Assembly: GCF_000193495.2 (NCBI RefSeq)
Contig: NZ_AP023410.1
Coordinates: 3,185,501-3,249,500, forward strand
Direction of reading: 5' to 3'
DNA from: Acetobacter aceti NBRC 14818
Lineage (GTDB): Bacteria; Pseudomonadota; Alphaproteobacteria; Acetobacterales; Acetobacteraceae
DNA: 64,000 nucleotides
Part shown: piece by piece, positions 43,880 through 51,535 of the stretch
How the letters are laid out: every line of letters starts with the position of its first letter
Position numbering within the stretch: position 1 is the first letter of the stretch
The notes under the pieces: model-generated
What the model was told of the DNA's origin: nothing
Seen by the model: only the letters and a program-made list of their open reading frames with translations
Database searches by the model: none
Made by a program: the position numbers and the translations under genes

Positions 43880-44308
43880 TCATGTTCCTTTTCCCTTTTT
43901 AGGCTGCGGCGCAGGAGCGGTTGGTGCTTTTAGACTGGCGCCGTCCCGGGCACTAAATCTCGCCTCCAGAATGCCAGATTCCTCGATTTTTTTCTGTTTT
44001 TCTAATTCACGCTGTCTCGTTGCTTGAGCGGTGGCCCCCAACAGGCGGACGCCAGGCGCATCACCATTTGTGAACTCCACCCCAGCGGCTTCTAGGGCAG
44101 CGCGGATAGCTGCGAGGTTATTGGGATGGGGAGTGCGGGCTCCCCGTTCAAAATCCTTGATCGTAGGTCGTGATACTCCGGCTGCTTCCGCCAGCCTGTC
44201 CTGATTCCATTCGAGCATTGCCCTTGCTCCTCGGCACTGAGCAGGACTCAAATCAGGTTCTGCCACAGGTTTTCCTTTTTGGTTGACTTCTGCGAAAATA
44301 TAATTCAT
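43880..44308 (-). CDS. XRE-family transcriptional regulator
   Basis: A 142-residue protein with a Cro/CI-type HTH (ARAMLEWNQDRLAEAAGVSR, then PTIKDFERGARTPHPNNL, about 27-75) and a basic, low-complexity C-terminal tail (APAPQPKKGKGT). I place the start at the ATG 44306-44308; the frame is open 26 codons further, but that stretch includes the putative operator. It is divergent from the rightward small genes. In a satellite this is the position of the master repressor that keeps the element silent. The C-terminal part has no protease or peptidase signature, so induction would have to differ from the LexA/CI type. Confidence 0.8.
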   Translation of the reverse strand: MNYIFAEVNQKGKPVAEPDLSPAQCRGARAMLEWNQDRLAEAAGVSRPTIKDFERGARTPHPNNLAAIRAALEAAGVEFTNGDAPGVRLLGATAQATRQRELEKQKKIEESGILEARFSARDGASLKAPTAPAPQPKKGKGT

Positions 44309-44318
44309 TTTGGCAAAG

Positions 44319-44336
44319 GTTGCTCTGAAAAGCAAC
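44319..44336. promoter_or_regulatory. Palindromic operator candidate at the XRE gene
   Basis: GTTGCT and AGCAAC are separated by 6 bp, 11 bp upstream of the XRE start codon and about 72 bp before the first rightward gene. Position and symmetry suit autoregulation and divergent control. Confidence 0.5.
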
Positions 44337-44407
44337 TGTTTTCGGCTGAAGTAGGGAGGTGAGAGTCCCGCCTTCAGCCTAACCACAACCGAAGCGGAGT
44401 TTCGGAC

Positions 44408-44578
44408 ATGGCTGAAAACGGCCTTAGCACACCCGTGTCAAAGCGGGCAGAGGAAACATGCGCCAACATTCTGGCGGCTGTCCTCGTTTCATTCCTCATC
44501 GCGCTGTCTGTTGTAGGGCTTGCGTCCTGCGATCCCGTCACGACGGGCCACGCCTATGCCGTGGAGGCTGTGCGATGA
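44408..44578 (+). CDS. Small single-TM protein
   Basis: A 56-residue product (MAENGLSTPVSKRAEETC...) with a single hydrophobic helix (ILAAVLVSFLIALSVVGLAS, about residues 21-40), a Cys at the end of the helix, and a short polar tail. It is the first rightward gene after the regulator. It overlaps the next gene by 4 bp (ATGA), which supports a real reading frame. The function is unknown; the ASC sequence at the end of the helix resembles a lipobox, but the preceding basic region is long. Confidence 0.5.
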   Translation: MAENGLSTPVSKRAEETCANILAAVLVSFLIALSVVGLASCDPVTTGHAYAVEAVR

Positions 44579-44820
44579 ACCCGCAGGAAATCGCCAAAGA
44601 TAACATCACGCCTCTGGCCAAAGAAAAACGCGACGAGATCCACACGGCATCCATCGCCATCGCACACCTTGCTTCGCTGGCTCGCTGGGCTGGTCGTGGC
44701 CTGATCCACGCGCCGGAGTGTGACCTCAGCAATTCGACCCGATGTGAAGCTGGGGAGGCCCTTCTCTTTCTCGGTGAGGAAATCGAGCGCCGTTGCGCCG
44801 TGATCGATGAGGCTCTGTGA
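44575..44820 (+). CDS. Hypothetical element protein, 81 aa
   Basis: Starts at ATG 44575 with GGAGG at 7-nt spacing inside the preceding gene. The 81-residue product is mostly helical (IHTASIAIAHLASLARWAGR, then EAGEALLFLGEEIERRC) with no recognisable domain. Overlapping starts and stops with both neighbours mark a tightly packed operon. Confidence 0.6.
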   Translation: MNPQEIAKDNITPLAKEKRDEIHTASIAIAHLASLARWAGRGLIHAPECDLSNSTRCEAGEALLFLGEEIERRCAVIDEAL

Positions 44821-45077
44821 TGAAAAAGGCAGAACCCCAAACCACCGCAGACCTGACGCCGGACGAGCGCGAGATCGTCATGCAGATGCGGTGTCCGACC
44901 TGTCTCCTAGATGACTTTCAGCAAATGGCGGATCTGTTTGTTCAGATCACCAGAGCTGATCCCGGAGACAATCCGCCTGAGATTACGGAACGGCACGCCA
45001 TGAACTGGCTGGCGAACAGGATGGCCGAGCGCGCCACGTGGATGAGTGAAGCAATGGGCAAGGAGAAAGCAGCATGA
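44820..45077 (+). CDS. Hypothetical element protein, 85 aa
   Basis: The ATG at 44820 overlaps the previous stop (TGATG). The 85-residue product is acidic, with a CPTC motif near residue 26 that may bind metal or form a disulfide, and a helical C-terminus (NWLANRMAERATWMSEAMGK). It overlaps the next gene by 4 bp. No family was recognised. Confidence 0.6.
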   Translation: MKKAEPQTTADLTPDEREIVMQMRCPTCLLDDFQQMADLFVQITRADPGDNPPEITERHAMNWLANRMAERATWMSEAMGKEKAA

Positions 45078-45388
45078 CCCCTGCAGAACGCACCGCTCGC
45101 AGGCTGCTCGCGCTCGATAAGGCGCGCGACCGCCAAGCGAACAAAGCCAACGCCGACATATCGCAACCGGTCCGCGCTCTTATCTGGAACCAGATCGACC
45201 GGATCACCCGTGTCATGCGGAGAGAACGCAGAAAGCTGGCGGCAACCTCGGCGCGCGGGGCGAAAGACATGCAGCACAAGGCGCGGATCGCGTTGGACTG
45301 GCTGGACCCGTCCGACGATGACGACGCCCTGATGGTCAGCCTGTGCCGGGATGTGTTGGCGATGAAAGGAGATCAAAATGAAACCTAA
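45074..45388 (+). CDS. Hypothetical basic element protein, 104 aa
   Basis: Has an AGGAG site 8 bp before ATG 45074. The 104-residue product is strongly basic and helical in its first 70 residues (AERTARRLLALDKARDRQAN, then RVMRRERRKLAATSARG) and acidic near the end (DPSDDDDALM), compatible with nucleic-acid binding. No known domain. Its end overlaps the next start by 11 bp. Confidence 0.6.
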   Translation: MTPAERTARRLLALDKARDRQANKANADISQPVRALIWNQIDRITRVMRRERRKLAATSARGAKDMQHKARIALDWLDPSDDDDALMVSLCRDVLAMKGDQNET

Positions 45389-45713
45389 TCCAATAGTAAT
45401 TATGTCTTGCGACGCACTGAGACAGCACGAGACAAAATTGATGCCAACGCGGGTAATTTTTGGAAAAAGCTTTTGCATGCCGGTGCTTCTATCTGTATTT
45501 AGACACATCAGAGCATTTAGTATGAAATGCTTATCGGTATTCCAGCCTGCCCTTGGGCTGATGCTTGCAAGGCGAGTGGCGCTAACGCTTGGAATACTGG
45601 ATTGGCTGCCTGACAGATCCTTATGGATCTGGTCTGATGACCAAGGCGATGCCCGCGCAGATGCGTGGAGGCCGAGAAGAGAAATAAAACTCTTTTGGGG
45701 GCATCGGAAATGA
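45378..45713 (+). CDS. Hypothetical protein, 111 aa, atypical composition
   Basis: The ATG at 45378 has a strong AGGAGATCAAA ribosome binding site, but the protein looks unusual: many Cys, Met and Trp residues and no regular pattern. The first half is more AT-rich than the genes before it. It overlaps the AlpA-like gene by 4 bp (ATGA). It could be a real fast-evolving gene or a chance frame that keeps translation coupled to the next gene. Confidence 0.4.
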   Translation: MKPNPIVIMSCDALRQHETKLMPTRVIFGKSFCMPVLLSVFRHIRAFSMKCLSVFQPALGLMLARRVALTLGILDWLPDRSLWIWSDDQGDARADAWRPRREIKLFWGHRK

Positions 45714-45907
45714 ATCAAAACACACCAGTTAGTTTTGCCTTGCGTCTCAACGATGCGTGTAAATTTGCGGCAGTGAGTCGGGCGACAATGTATCGACTAA
45801 TCAAGAGTCAGAAAATCGAAGCTGTAAAAGTAGGTTCATCAACTTTGATTCTTCGTGAATCATTGGTGAACTGGCTGCAAAATCTTCCAAGACTCAATGC
45901 TTCTTAA
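45710..45907 (+). CDS. AlpA/excisionase-type HTH protein
   Basis: A 65-residue winged-helix DNA-binding protein: ACKFAAVSRATMYRLIKSQK, then IEAVKVGSSTLILRESLVNW, the pattern of AlpA/Xis HTH_17 proteins. In satellites and P4-like elements such proteins activate the integrase or act as recombination directionality factors. The ATG at 45710 overlaps the preceding stop. It sits directly before the replication genes, the usual place in PICI-like elements. Confidence 0.75.
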   Translation: MNQNTPVSFALRLNDACKFAAVSRATMYRLIKSQKIEAVKVGSSTLILRESLVNWLQNLPRLNAS

Positions 45908-46045
45908 AACCAGAAACGCCGCCTGCGGGGACAGGACGACGATCTGAAAAACCAGCATCAAGAGGCAACCAATACCCTCCTGATAGCGAATTTCAGGTCA
46001 GTCTGTCCATAGAAAACTCGTAGCGCGTGCCATGGAGTACGCAAA

Positions 46046-46945
46046 ATGAACCCTGAAAAACGGGAACGGTCGAACTTTGCCGAAAGGCCGGGTAATTCGA
46101 ACCTCTCCGTGAAACTTCCTGTGCCATCAGTGAAGTCTGGCAAGGATGCACCCGAGGGGGTTGTCGATGATGGTGTGATCGACTGGAGCCTTGTGCTTCG
46201 TTTCTGGGTGCAGCCTATGGTCGATGAGCACGAGCAGCGCGTCTATGCGCCCTGTGCGGTCTTTCTCGACAATACATGGGTGCGCGTCGGCTCGGTGGGG
46301 AGCTTGAGATGTGTCCGGATTGTTTGCCAGAGAATGGCGGCAATCCACGATAAGGGTGTCAGTGATGAAACGCTGCCCGCCATACCGGGGGCGCTCAATC
46401 CGAATGACATGATTGTGGATGTATTCCCGTCCGATCTCGCAGATTGCCTGCCGGGTGATCCGTGGTGGTGGGATGAGCGGCATAAGACCTTCAAGCTCAA
46501 TCTGGCGGCGCTTGGCTCTGATCTCGCTCTTGGTCTGCTTGAAAGAGACCTGACCGAAGCGGGCAAGATCGAACTGCTCGACGTGGCATTGGAATATATC
46601 GAAACGCTTTTTCGGAGCTGCGACACGATCCAGCCGCATCTGGCCAGAAGCTATCTCGAAAAGACCCGACAGGCTGCACTGATCTGGATCCGTGAGACGT
46701 CGTTTCCGACGGATGGGCTGGAGACACCCGAGGACGATGGCCGGATGCTGGTCGATGAGATCAGGCGTGATGGCGTCACTGCCGACGAAGCCTTGATCCT
46801 TCTGCAGAAGCAGATCGAGGCGCTCTATCAAGACCCGTGCTGGCCGTATGGACGTTTGGTCAAAGGCCAAGAGGACAGGGCTCTCAGGGCTTACAACGCT
46901 GGCGCTGACCGCATCATCTATTTCACGCAGAAGGAGCTCGGTTGA
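46046..46945 (+). CDS. Hypothetical element protein upstream of the primase, 299 aa
   Basis: ATG 46046 has GGAG at 8-nt spacing. The 299-residue protein has no signal peptide or TM. Residues 1-45 are polar and disordered-like; the remainder is mixed with a conspicuous GDPWWWDERHKTFKLNL segment and helical C-terminus. It reads into the primase gene without a gap (stop at 46943-46945, GTG at 46946), so it probably acts with it in replication. I do not recognise the family. Confidence 0.6.
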   Translation: MNPEKRERSNFAERPGNSNLSVKLPVPSVKSGKDAPEGVVDDGVIDWSLVLRFWVQPMVDEHEQRVYAPCAVFLDNTWVRVGSVGSLRCVRIVCQRMAAIHDKGVSDETLPAIPGALNPNDMIVDVFPSDLADCLPGDPWWWDERHKTFKLNLAALGSDLALGLLERDLTEAGKIELLDVALEYIETLFRSCDTIQPHLARSYLEKTRQAALIWIRETSFPTDGLETPEDDGRMLVDEIRRDGVTADEALILLQKQIEALYQDPCWPYGRLVKGQEDRALRAYNAGADRIIYFTQKELG

Positions 46946-49135
46946 GTGAGTTTATCTTCTGTAACGCCGTTTAAAGCCTGTGCAGCTGCTATCGCGCGCG
47001 CGGTGCTTGGTGAGCCGAACCGGCAGTATTCCACACGGTCACAAATGCGCTTTGGATCTCGCGGGAGCTTATCCGTAGAGATCGCTGGCGAGAAGGCAGG
47101 CACCTGGTTTGATCATGAGGCCAATATCGGTGGCGGGATGCTGGATCTGGTTCAGCGTGAACGCCATCTCGATAAAGCAGAGGCTCTTCAGTTCTGTCAG
47201 AACGTAGGTGTGAGTCTTAATAAGTCAGAGGCCCGTGCATCCATCTCGCGTCGTATCGTCGCTACTTACGACTACAGAGATGAGAAGGGCGCACTTCTCT
47301 ATCAGGTGCTCCGTTACGAGCCGAAGGATTTTCGTCAACGTCGCGCAGATGGTGCATGGAGTCTGGGAGATGTGCGGCGGGTTCTATACCGCTTGCCCGA
47401 GATTATTACGAAAAAGGATGAGCTTGTCTTCGTTGTCGAGGGCGAGAAAGATGTGGATGCTCTGTTTAACATCGGCCTGCTCGCGACCTGCAACGCCGGA
47501 GGAGCAGCCAAGTCTGGGCAAAAGAGTAAGTGGCGTAATGATTATACACACTCCTTGAAAGGCCGTGATGTTGTCGTTCTGCCTGACAATGACGAGGCAG
47601 GAGAAGCGCATGCTACTTCCATCGCCAAAGCTCTTTCGGAAGTATCTTCATCTGTAAAAATCGTGCGATTGCCGGGGCTGCCTGCAAAAGGGGACGTGTC
47701 AGACTGGTTGCGGGCCGGAGGCACCAAAGATGGGTTGCTTGATCTGGTCAGTAATACCCAGAAAGTTGCAATGGTAGCCGCTCACGAAGGTGAAGTTATC
47801 GAGGTGGGATCGGAAGGGTTGCTCACCGAAGATGCTGTTGCGACCGAATTCGCCAATCGTTATGCCGGACGTCTAAAGTTCTGTCATTCCGTTGGTAAAT
47901 GGTATGGTTGGGGCGGCACTCACTGGAAACAGGACAAGAAACATCGCGCCTATACCTTTGCACGTCGCATAGCTGGAGAGATCAGCGCAACAGCGGACCT
48001 CAAGGCCCGTGTCGCAGCAGGTAAGGCATCATTTTCCGGTGGGGTCGAGAAATTTGCACAGCGTGACGAGGTTTTTGCCGTCACGTCTGAAGAGTGGGAT
48101 CGCGACCCATTCCTGTTGGCAACACCCGGGGGAACGATCGAACTGCGGACTGGGAAGATGCGCCCTGCCACTCCCGCCGACATGATCACCAAACGCACTG
48201 CCATCGCACCCGCATGTGATGATTGCCCATTGTGGAAGAGGTTTCTGAGTGAAGCGACCAATGGCGATGCGGATCTGATCGAATTCCTTCAGCGTTGGTG
48301 CGGATATTGCCTGGCCGGCGATACCCGGGAGCATGCGCTCATTTTCTGTTACGGCCCCGGCGGGAACGGCAAATCCGTGTTTCTGAATACCGTGGCGAAA
48401 ATCATGGGTGATTACGCTGCCAATGCCGCGATGGATACATTCACCGCAGGTCATGGTGACAAGCATCCAACTGATCTGGCGATGTTGCGTGGAGCGCGAT
48501 TAGTGACAGCTTCAGAGACGGAAGAAGGGCGTGCCTGGGCAGAAGCGAGGATCAAGCAGATGACGGGCGGCGATCCGATCACGGCCCGCTTCATGCGGCA
48601 GGACTTTTTTACTTTTCTGCCCGAGTTCAAGCTGACCATTGTAGGCAATCACAAGCCTGTCCTGAAGAATGTGGATGAAGCCGCACGGCGCAGGTTCAAT
48701 ATCGTACCGTTCATTCACAAGCCAAAGAACCCTGATCGGGAGCTTGAGCAGAAGCTGATCACTGAGTGGCCTGCTATCCTCCAGTGGATGATCGACGGAT
48801 GCCTGAAATGGCAGGAAAATGGATTGCCCCGCCCGAAGGTCGTGCGTGAGGCAACAGACGAATATTTTGAGGCTCAGGACAGTTTCGGTCAGTGGCTCGC
48901 TGAACGGTGTGTTCTGGATCCTTGCCGCTCAAGCAAGCCTTCTGATCTTTTAAAGGATTTTCAGGAATGGTGCCACCAGAACGGTGAGCCTGAAGCCGAC
49001 AATAAGCGGCTTCGTGGGATGCTGGAGCGTACAGAGGGTTTGAAATACGTTCGTAAACGGATCGGCAACGGAAATCCGGTGCAGCTTGTGCAGGGTATTA
49101 CGTTGCTTCCCAAACGGCATGGGGATCAGGGGTGA
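46946..49135 (+). CDS. TOPRIM/D5 primase-helicase (P4 family)
   Basis: A 729-residue replication protein. The N-terminal zinc-finger-like part and TOPRIM domain come first (FVVEGEKDVDAL with Glu165, and VLPDNDEAG about 211-219), then a D5-N region (about 380-460), then an SF3-type helicase with Walker A GPGGNGKS (470-477) and the downstream VTASETEEGRAW and TIVGNHKPV motifs. It would synthesise primers and unwind DNA to replicate the element independently. The start is GTG 46946, with AAGGAG upstream. It is the main evidence that the element can replicate by itself. Confidence 0.92.
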   Translation: MSLSSVTPFKACAAAIARAVLGEPNRQYSTRSQMRFGSRGSLSVEIAGEKAGTWFDHEANIGGGMLDLVQRERHLDKAEALQFCQNVGVSLNKSEARASISRRIVATYDYRDEKGALLYQVLRYEPKDFRQRRADGAWSLGDVRRVLYRLPEIITKKDELVFVVEGEKDVDALFNIGLLATCNAGGAAKSGQKSKWRNDYTHSLKGRDVVVLPDNDEAGEAHATSIAKALSEVSSSVKIVRLPGLPAKGDVSDWLRAGGTKDGLLDLVSNTQKVAMVAAHEGEVIEVGSEGLLTEDAVATEFANRYAGRLKFCHSVGKWYGWGGTHWKQDKKHRAYTFARRIAGEISATADLKARVAAGKASFSGGVEKFAQRDEVFAVTSEEWDRDPFLLATPGGTIELRTGKMRPATPADMITKRTAIAPACDDCPLWKRFLSEATNGDADLIEFLQRWCGYCLAGDTREHALIFCYGPGGNGKSVFLNTVAKIMGDYAANAAMDTFTAGHGDKHPTDLAMLRGARLVTASETEEGRAWAEARIKQMTGGDPITARFMRQDFFTFLPEFKLTIVGNHKPVLKNVDEAARRRFNIVPFIHKPKNPDRELEQKLITEWPAILQWMIDGCLKWQENGLPRPKVVREATDEYFEAQDSFGQWLAERCVLDPCRSSKPSDLLKDFQEWCHQNGEPEADNKRLRGMLERTEGLKYVRKRIGNGNPVQLVQGITLLPKRHGDQG

Positions 49136-49147
49136 TGAAGGCCCTCT

Positions 49148-49468
49148 GTGTCAGGGTGTGATGGGGTCAATCTGTTAATCGGCCACGCGCGTGCGCGCGC
49201 ATACATGCATGTAAGGGATAACCTTTCTACCCCCACACACCCTGACACATATGCTGAGGCGACTGTTCGTGCCATTTTGATGGAGCTTGATTGGTACGGT
49301 CTGAAGATCGAATTGCGGGCAGGGAATCTGGTGTTGATTGGCCAGTTGCCTGATGCTTATGAAGAGCTTCTGGTTCTTCTTCGTGCCTATCGTGAGGCAA
49401 TTATCGAGGTGTTGAAAAGGTGGGAAAGGCATGAAAGCCAAACCCTTAACCCCTCAGAAATCGACTGA
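49148..49468 (+). CDS. Small protein with TubC docking-like fold
   Basis: A 106-residue product from GTG 49148; an in-frame ATG at 49205 would shorten it to 87 residues. The C-terminal half (AILMELDWYGLKIELRAGNL, then VLIGQLPDAYEELLVLLRAY) shows the helix-strand-strand-helix pattern of TubC N-terminal docking-like domains, which mediate protein-protein contacts. The 5' end of the frame contains a 30-bp alternating purine-pyrimidine tract. It directly follows the primase-helicase. A partner function with replication is inference. Confidence 0.55.
   Translation: MSGCDGVNLLIGHARARAYMHVRDNLSTPTHPDTYAEATVRAILMELDWYGLKIELRAGNLVLIGQLPDAYEELLVLLRAYREAIIEVLKRWERHESQTLNPSEID
49184..49213. other. 30-bp alternating purine-pyrimidine tract
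   Basis: A perfect alternation beginning CACGCGCGTGCGCGCGCA and ending CATGCATGTA. Such sequence can adopt Z-DNA under supercoiling. A second, shorter CG tract lies near 49483-49495. Confidence 0.7.
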
Positions 49469-50005
49469 ACACGCGGATACGCGCGCGCGCCGAAAACCCC
49501 CCGAGATGGTCAGCCGTCCGAAATTCGGACGCTTGGCCGGGAATCCGCTGTCACGAGGCGCTTCTCACATCTGAGCAACGGGCCTGATAGCGATACCGGA
49601 AAGTCGGTAGCGAGGTGGCTTCCCCATCGTGGGGCAAACCAATGGCCAGCCGAATACTTGCCGGACATTCCAGCCAGATCAGGGGAAAACAGAGGTTCGG
49701 TTTCTATGTGATGCTCCGAACTAAGGTCTAAAATCAGCAGAAAACAGGGAAAGTGTAAGGCGGAAAACAGTCTAACCCCTCTTTGTGTCCCTCTTTCTGT
49801 CACGCCAAACCACCAATCGAACCTTTGAAGCCCTTTTGCGATCAAATCGCACCTGAAATACAGTTTCGTGTATTATTGCAATAATTTGTGATATTTATCC
49901 GAATCGTCTCGACGTATCTCTACGTATCAGCACGTGTCTGTGTAGTAATTTGGTCATTGTTGAAGAATATATCTTTTCGTATTCTTTCATTGTATTCTGT
50001 TTTTC
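49469..50005. promoter_or_regulatory. Non-coding region in the element with palindrome and phased repeats
   Basis: No convincing gene. The right half is AT-rich and contains a perfect 14-bp palindrome ATTATTGCAATAAT (49872-49885) and three 10-bp imperfect direct repeats sharing ACGT(A/G)TC (49911-49940). Both lie between the replication genes and the packaging block. This could be a replication origin, a repressor site or the late promoter; the sequence alone does not decide. Confidence 0.45.
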
Positions 50006-50212
50006 ATGAATGCGCCCCCAGACACTTCTGCCATGCTGAATACGGAGACTGCAGCGCGCCGGATTGGCGTCAGTGCGATGACCCTTCGTCGAATGCTGAA
50101 GGAGGGCAAGGCTCCGCCGTCAATCGTACCGGGAAGGCGTAAGCGCCTCTGGCCTGAAGCGGCGCTGATCGAGTGGGTGCGTTCCCGAACAACAGAGGAG
50201 CGTAGCCAGTGA
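50006..50212 (+). CDS. Small HTH DNA-binding protein
   Basis: A 68-residue protein with a MerR/AlpA-like HTH (ETAARRIGVSAMTLRRMLKE, then GKAPPSIVPGRRKRLWPEAA). No ribosome binding site is visible before ATG 50006; the upstream sequence is very AT-rich. It opens the late operon and overlaps the next gene by 4 bp, so it may be a late-gene activator or a second directionality factor. Confidence 0.7.
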   Translation: MNAPPDTSAMLNTETAARRIGVSAMTLRRMLKEGKAPPSIVPGRRKRLWPEAALIEWVRSRTTEERSQ

Positions 50213-50427
50213 GCACGCTTGAACAACTGGCCACACAGGCCGGACTGAAAGACACAGCCCTCCTGAAATGCGCCCGCACGGACCTGCCGCCGGTGGGACA
50301 GATTGCGGATCTGAAACAGCGTTATCCCGCCGCATTTCTGGCCCCTTTCGATGCTCGGACCGCCACCAAGGCCGAATACGAAGCCCGCCTGAGAGAGATG
50401 GGATATCGGCGTCGGAGTCCGATGTAA
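50209..50427 (+). CDS. Hypothetical element protein, 72 aa
   Basis: Starts at GTG 50209 overlapping the previous stop (GTGA), with AGAGGAG at good spacing. The 72-residue product is helical with a basic C-terminus (EARLREMGYRRRSPM) and no known domain. It ends in TAATG, overlapping the next gene by one base. Confidence 0.55.
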   Translation: MSTLEQLATQAGLKDTALLKCARTDLPPVGQIADLKQRYPAAFLAPFDARTATKAEYEARLREMGYRRRSPM

Positions 50428-50942
50428 TGCAGGCTGCAACTGAGGAAAAGCCAATCAGCATTCTGGTCAGGGAGATGCTCGAGGCCCATTCCGCTGCCCG
50501 TAGTCGTAGCGGCGTGCCGTGGCAGAAGCTGGACGGGATGGTCATGCAGGCCCGTCAAGCGGCCAGACGATCCAACGACACCGGAGCCAATCTGAACAGT
50601 CCTGAAGATCGTCGTCAGAAGGAGCGCATCCGCCGCGAGGTGGAGCGTGTGACGCGGGAGTGCATCCGCTGGCGGGACATGCCGCATCAGGACATTGGCC
50701 GGGAAGCCGCGGCGGCTCTTGCACCCGCTTCGCAGCCTGCCGCCACACCGCAACAGACAGCCCAGCGTCTGCTCAACGACTTCTCCCAGCGCGGTATCCG
50801 CCTTGAGGTGGCGTCCAAAAGCCGCCTGAGTGTGCGCCCGGCCCATCTGCTGACCGACAACGACAAGGCCAACCTGAAGGCCCATCAGGAGGCTTTGGCA
50901 GCGGCATGGCTGGAGCAGAATCAGGTGTGGATCGTCGAGTGA
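50427..50942 (+). CDS. Hypothetical protein with C-terminal TubC docking-like domain
   Basis: A 171-residue protein from ATG 50427. The N-terminal half is helical and basic (RRQKERIRREVERVTRECIR). The C-terminal 55 residues (AQRLLNDFSQRGIRLEVASK, then SRLSVRPAHLLTDNDKANLK) show the TubC docking-like pattern also seen in the 49148 protein. It precedes the putative small terminase and overlaps it by 4 bp (GTGA). A role in recruiting partners to the packaging or replication machinery is possible. Confidence 0.6.
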   Translation: MQAATEEKPISILVREMLEAHSAARSRSGVPWQKLDGMVMQARQAARRSNDTGANLNSPEDRRQKERIRREVERVTRECIRWRDMPHQDIGREAAAALAPASQPAATPQQTAQRLLNDFSQRGIRLEVASKSRLSVRPAHLLTDNDKANLKAHQEALAAAWLEQNQVWIVE

Positions 50943-51535
50943 AATCACCCGTCGAAAACGCCTCCGGAGCGTCGGACGAAATTACCGGCGAAATTGCCGT
51001 TTCAGCGACCGGCGCGACGAAAAGATCAGCCGCCAAAAGAGGGCGGCCGTGCAGCATCTGCACCCACCCTCTGGCAAGGGAGATCGACCGGGCGCTTATC
51101 AATCCGGATACTTCCTGTGCCTCGGTTGCGGAGGCGTTCCCCGGCGTCACGGCCCGCGCCCTTCAGAGACACTACACCGACCATCTGCTGCCCCGTCTCG
51201 AAAAGGCGACCGGACTGGCCTCTGAGGAGATCGAGCCGACCCTTGGCATTGTCGCCCAGCTTGAAGAACTGCGTGGTCGAGCCATGGCGCTCCTCGACCG
51301 GGCAGAGAAGGCGGGCAAGCTGAAGGATGCCATTGCCGCCATCCGTGAAGCCCGTGGCGTGCTGGACAGTCAGGCCCGCGTGACCGGCGAAGGCTCCCGT
51401 GCTGGTGTACAGATCAACATCGTCAATGCGCCCGGCTGGACGGTCGTGCAGGGGAGTATCCTCACGGCACTGATGCCTTTCCCCGATGCCCGTGCCGCCG
51501 TGGTGCAGGCGCTCGGACAGGTGATCGATGACTGA
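50939..51535 (+). CDS. Putative terminase small subunit
   Basis: A 198-residue protein I place at GTG 50939; an in-frame ATG at 50906 lies inside the preceding gene. It has a CSICTHPLAREIDRALI segment with a Cys pair, an HTH-like region (CASVAEAFPGVTARALQRHY) and a helical oligomerisation region (about 100-150). Position directly before the terminase ATPase (8-bp overlap) and the DNA-binding features suggest the small terminase that chooses the packaging site. In satellites this gene redirects packaging to the satellite genome. The assignment rests on context more than on sequence. Confidence 0.55.
   Translation: MKSPVENASGASDEITGEIAVSATGATKRSAAKRGRPCSICTHPLAREIDRALINPDTSCASVAEAFPGVTARALQRHYTDHLLPRLEKATGLASEEIEPTLGIVAQLEELRGRAMALLDRAEKAGKLKDAIAAIREARGVLDSQARVTGEGSRAGVQINIVNAPGWTVVQGSILTALMPFPDARAAVVQALGQVIDD

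Noticed and set aside
49510-49845. 111-codon minus-strand frame in the element
   Set aside because: No recognisable product or ribosome binding site, and it runs against the direction of all nearby genes.
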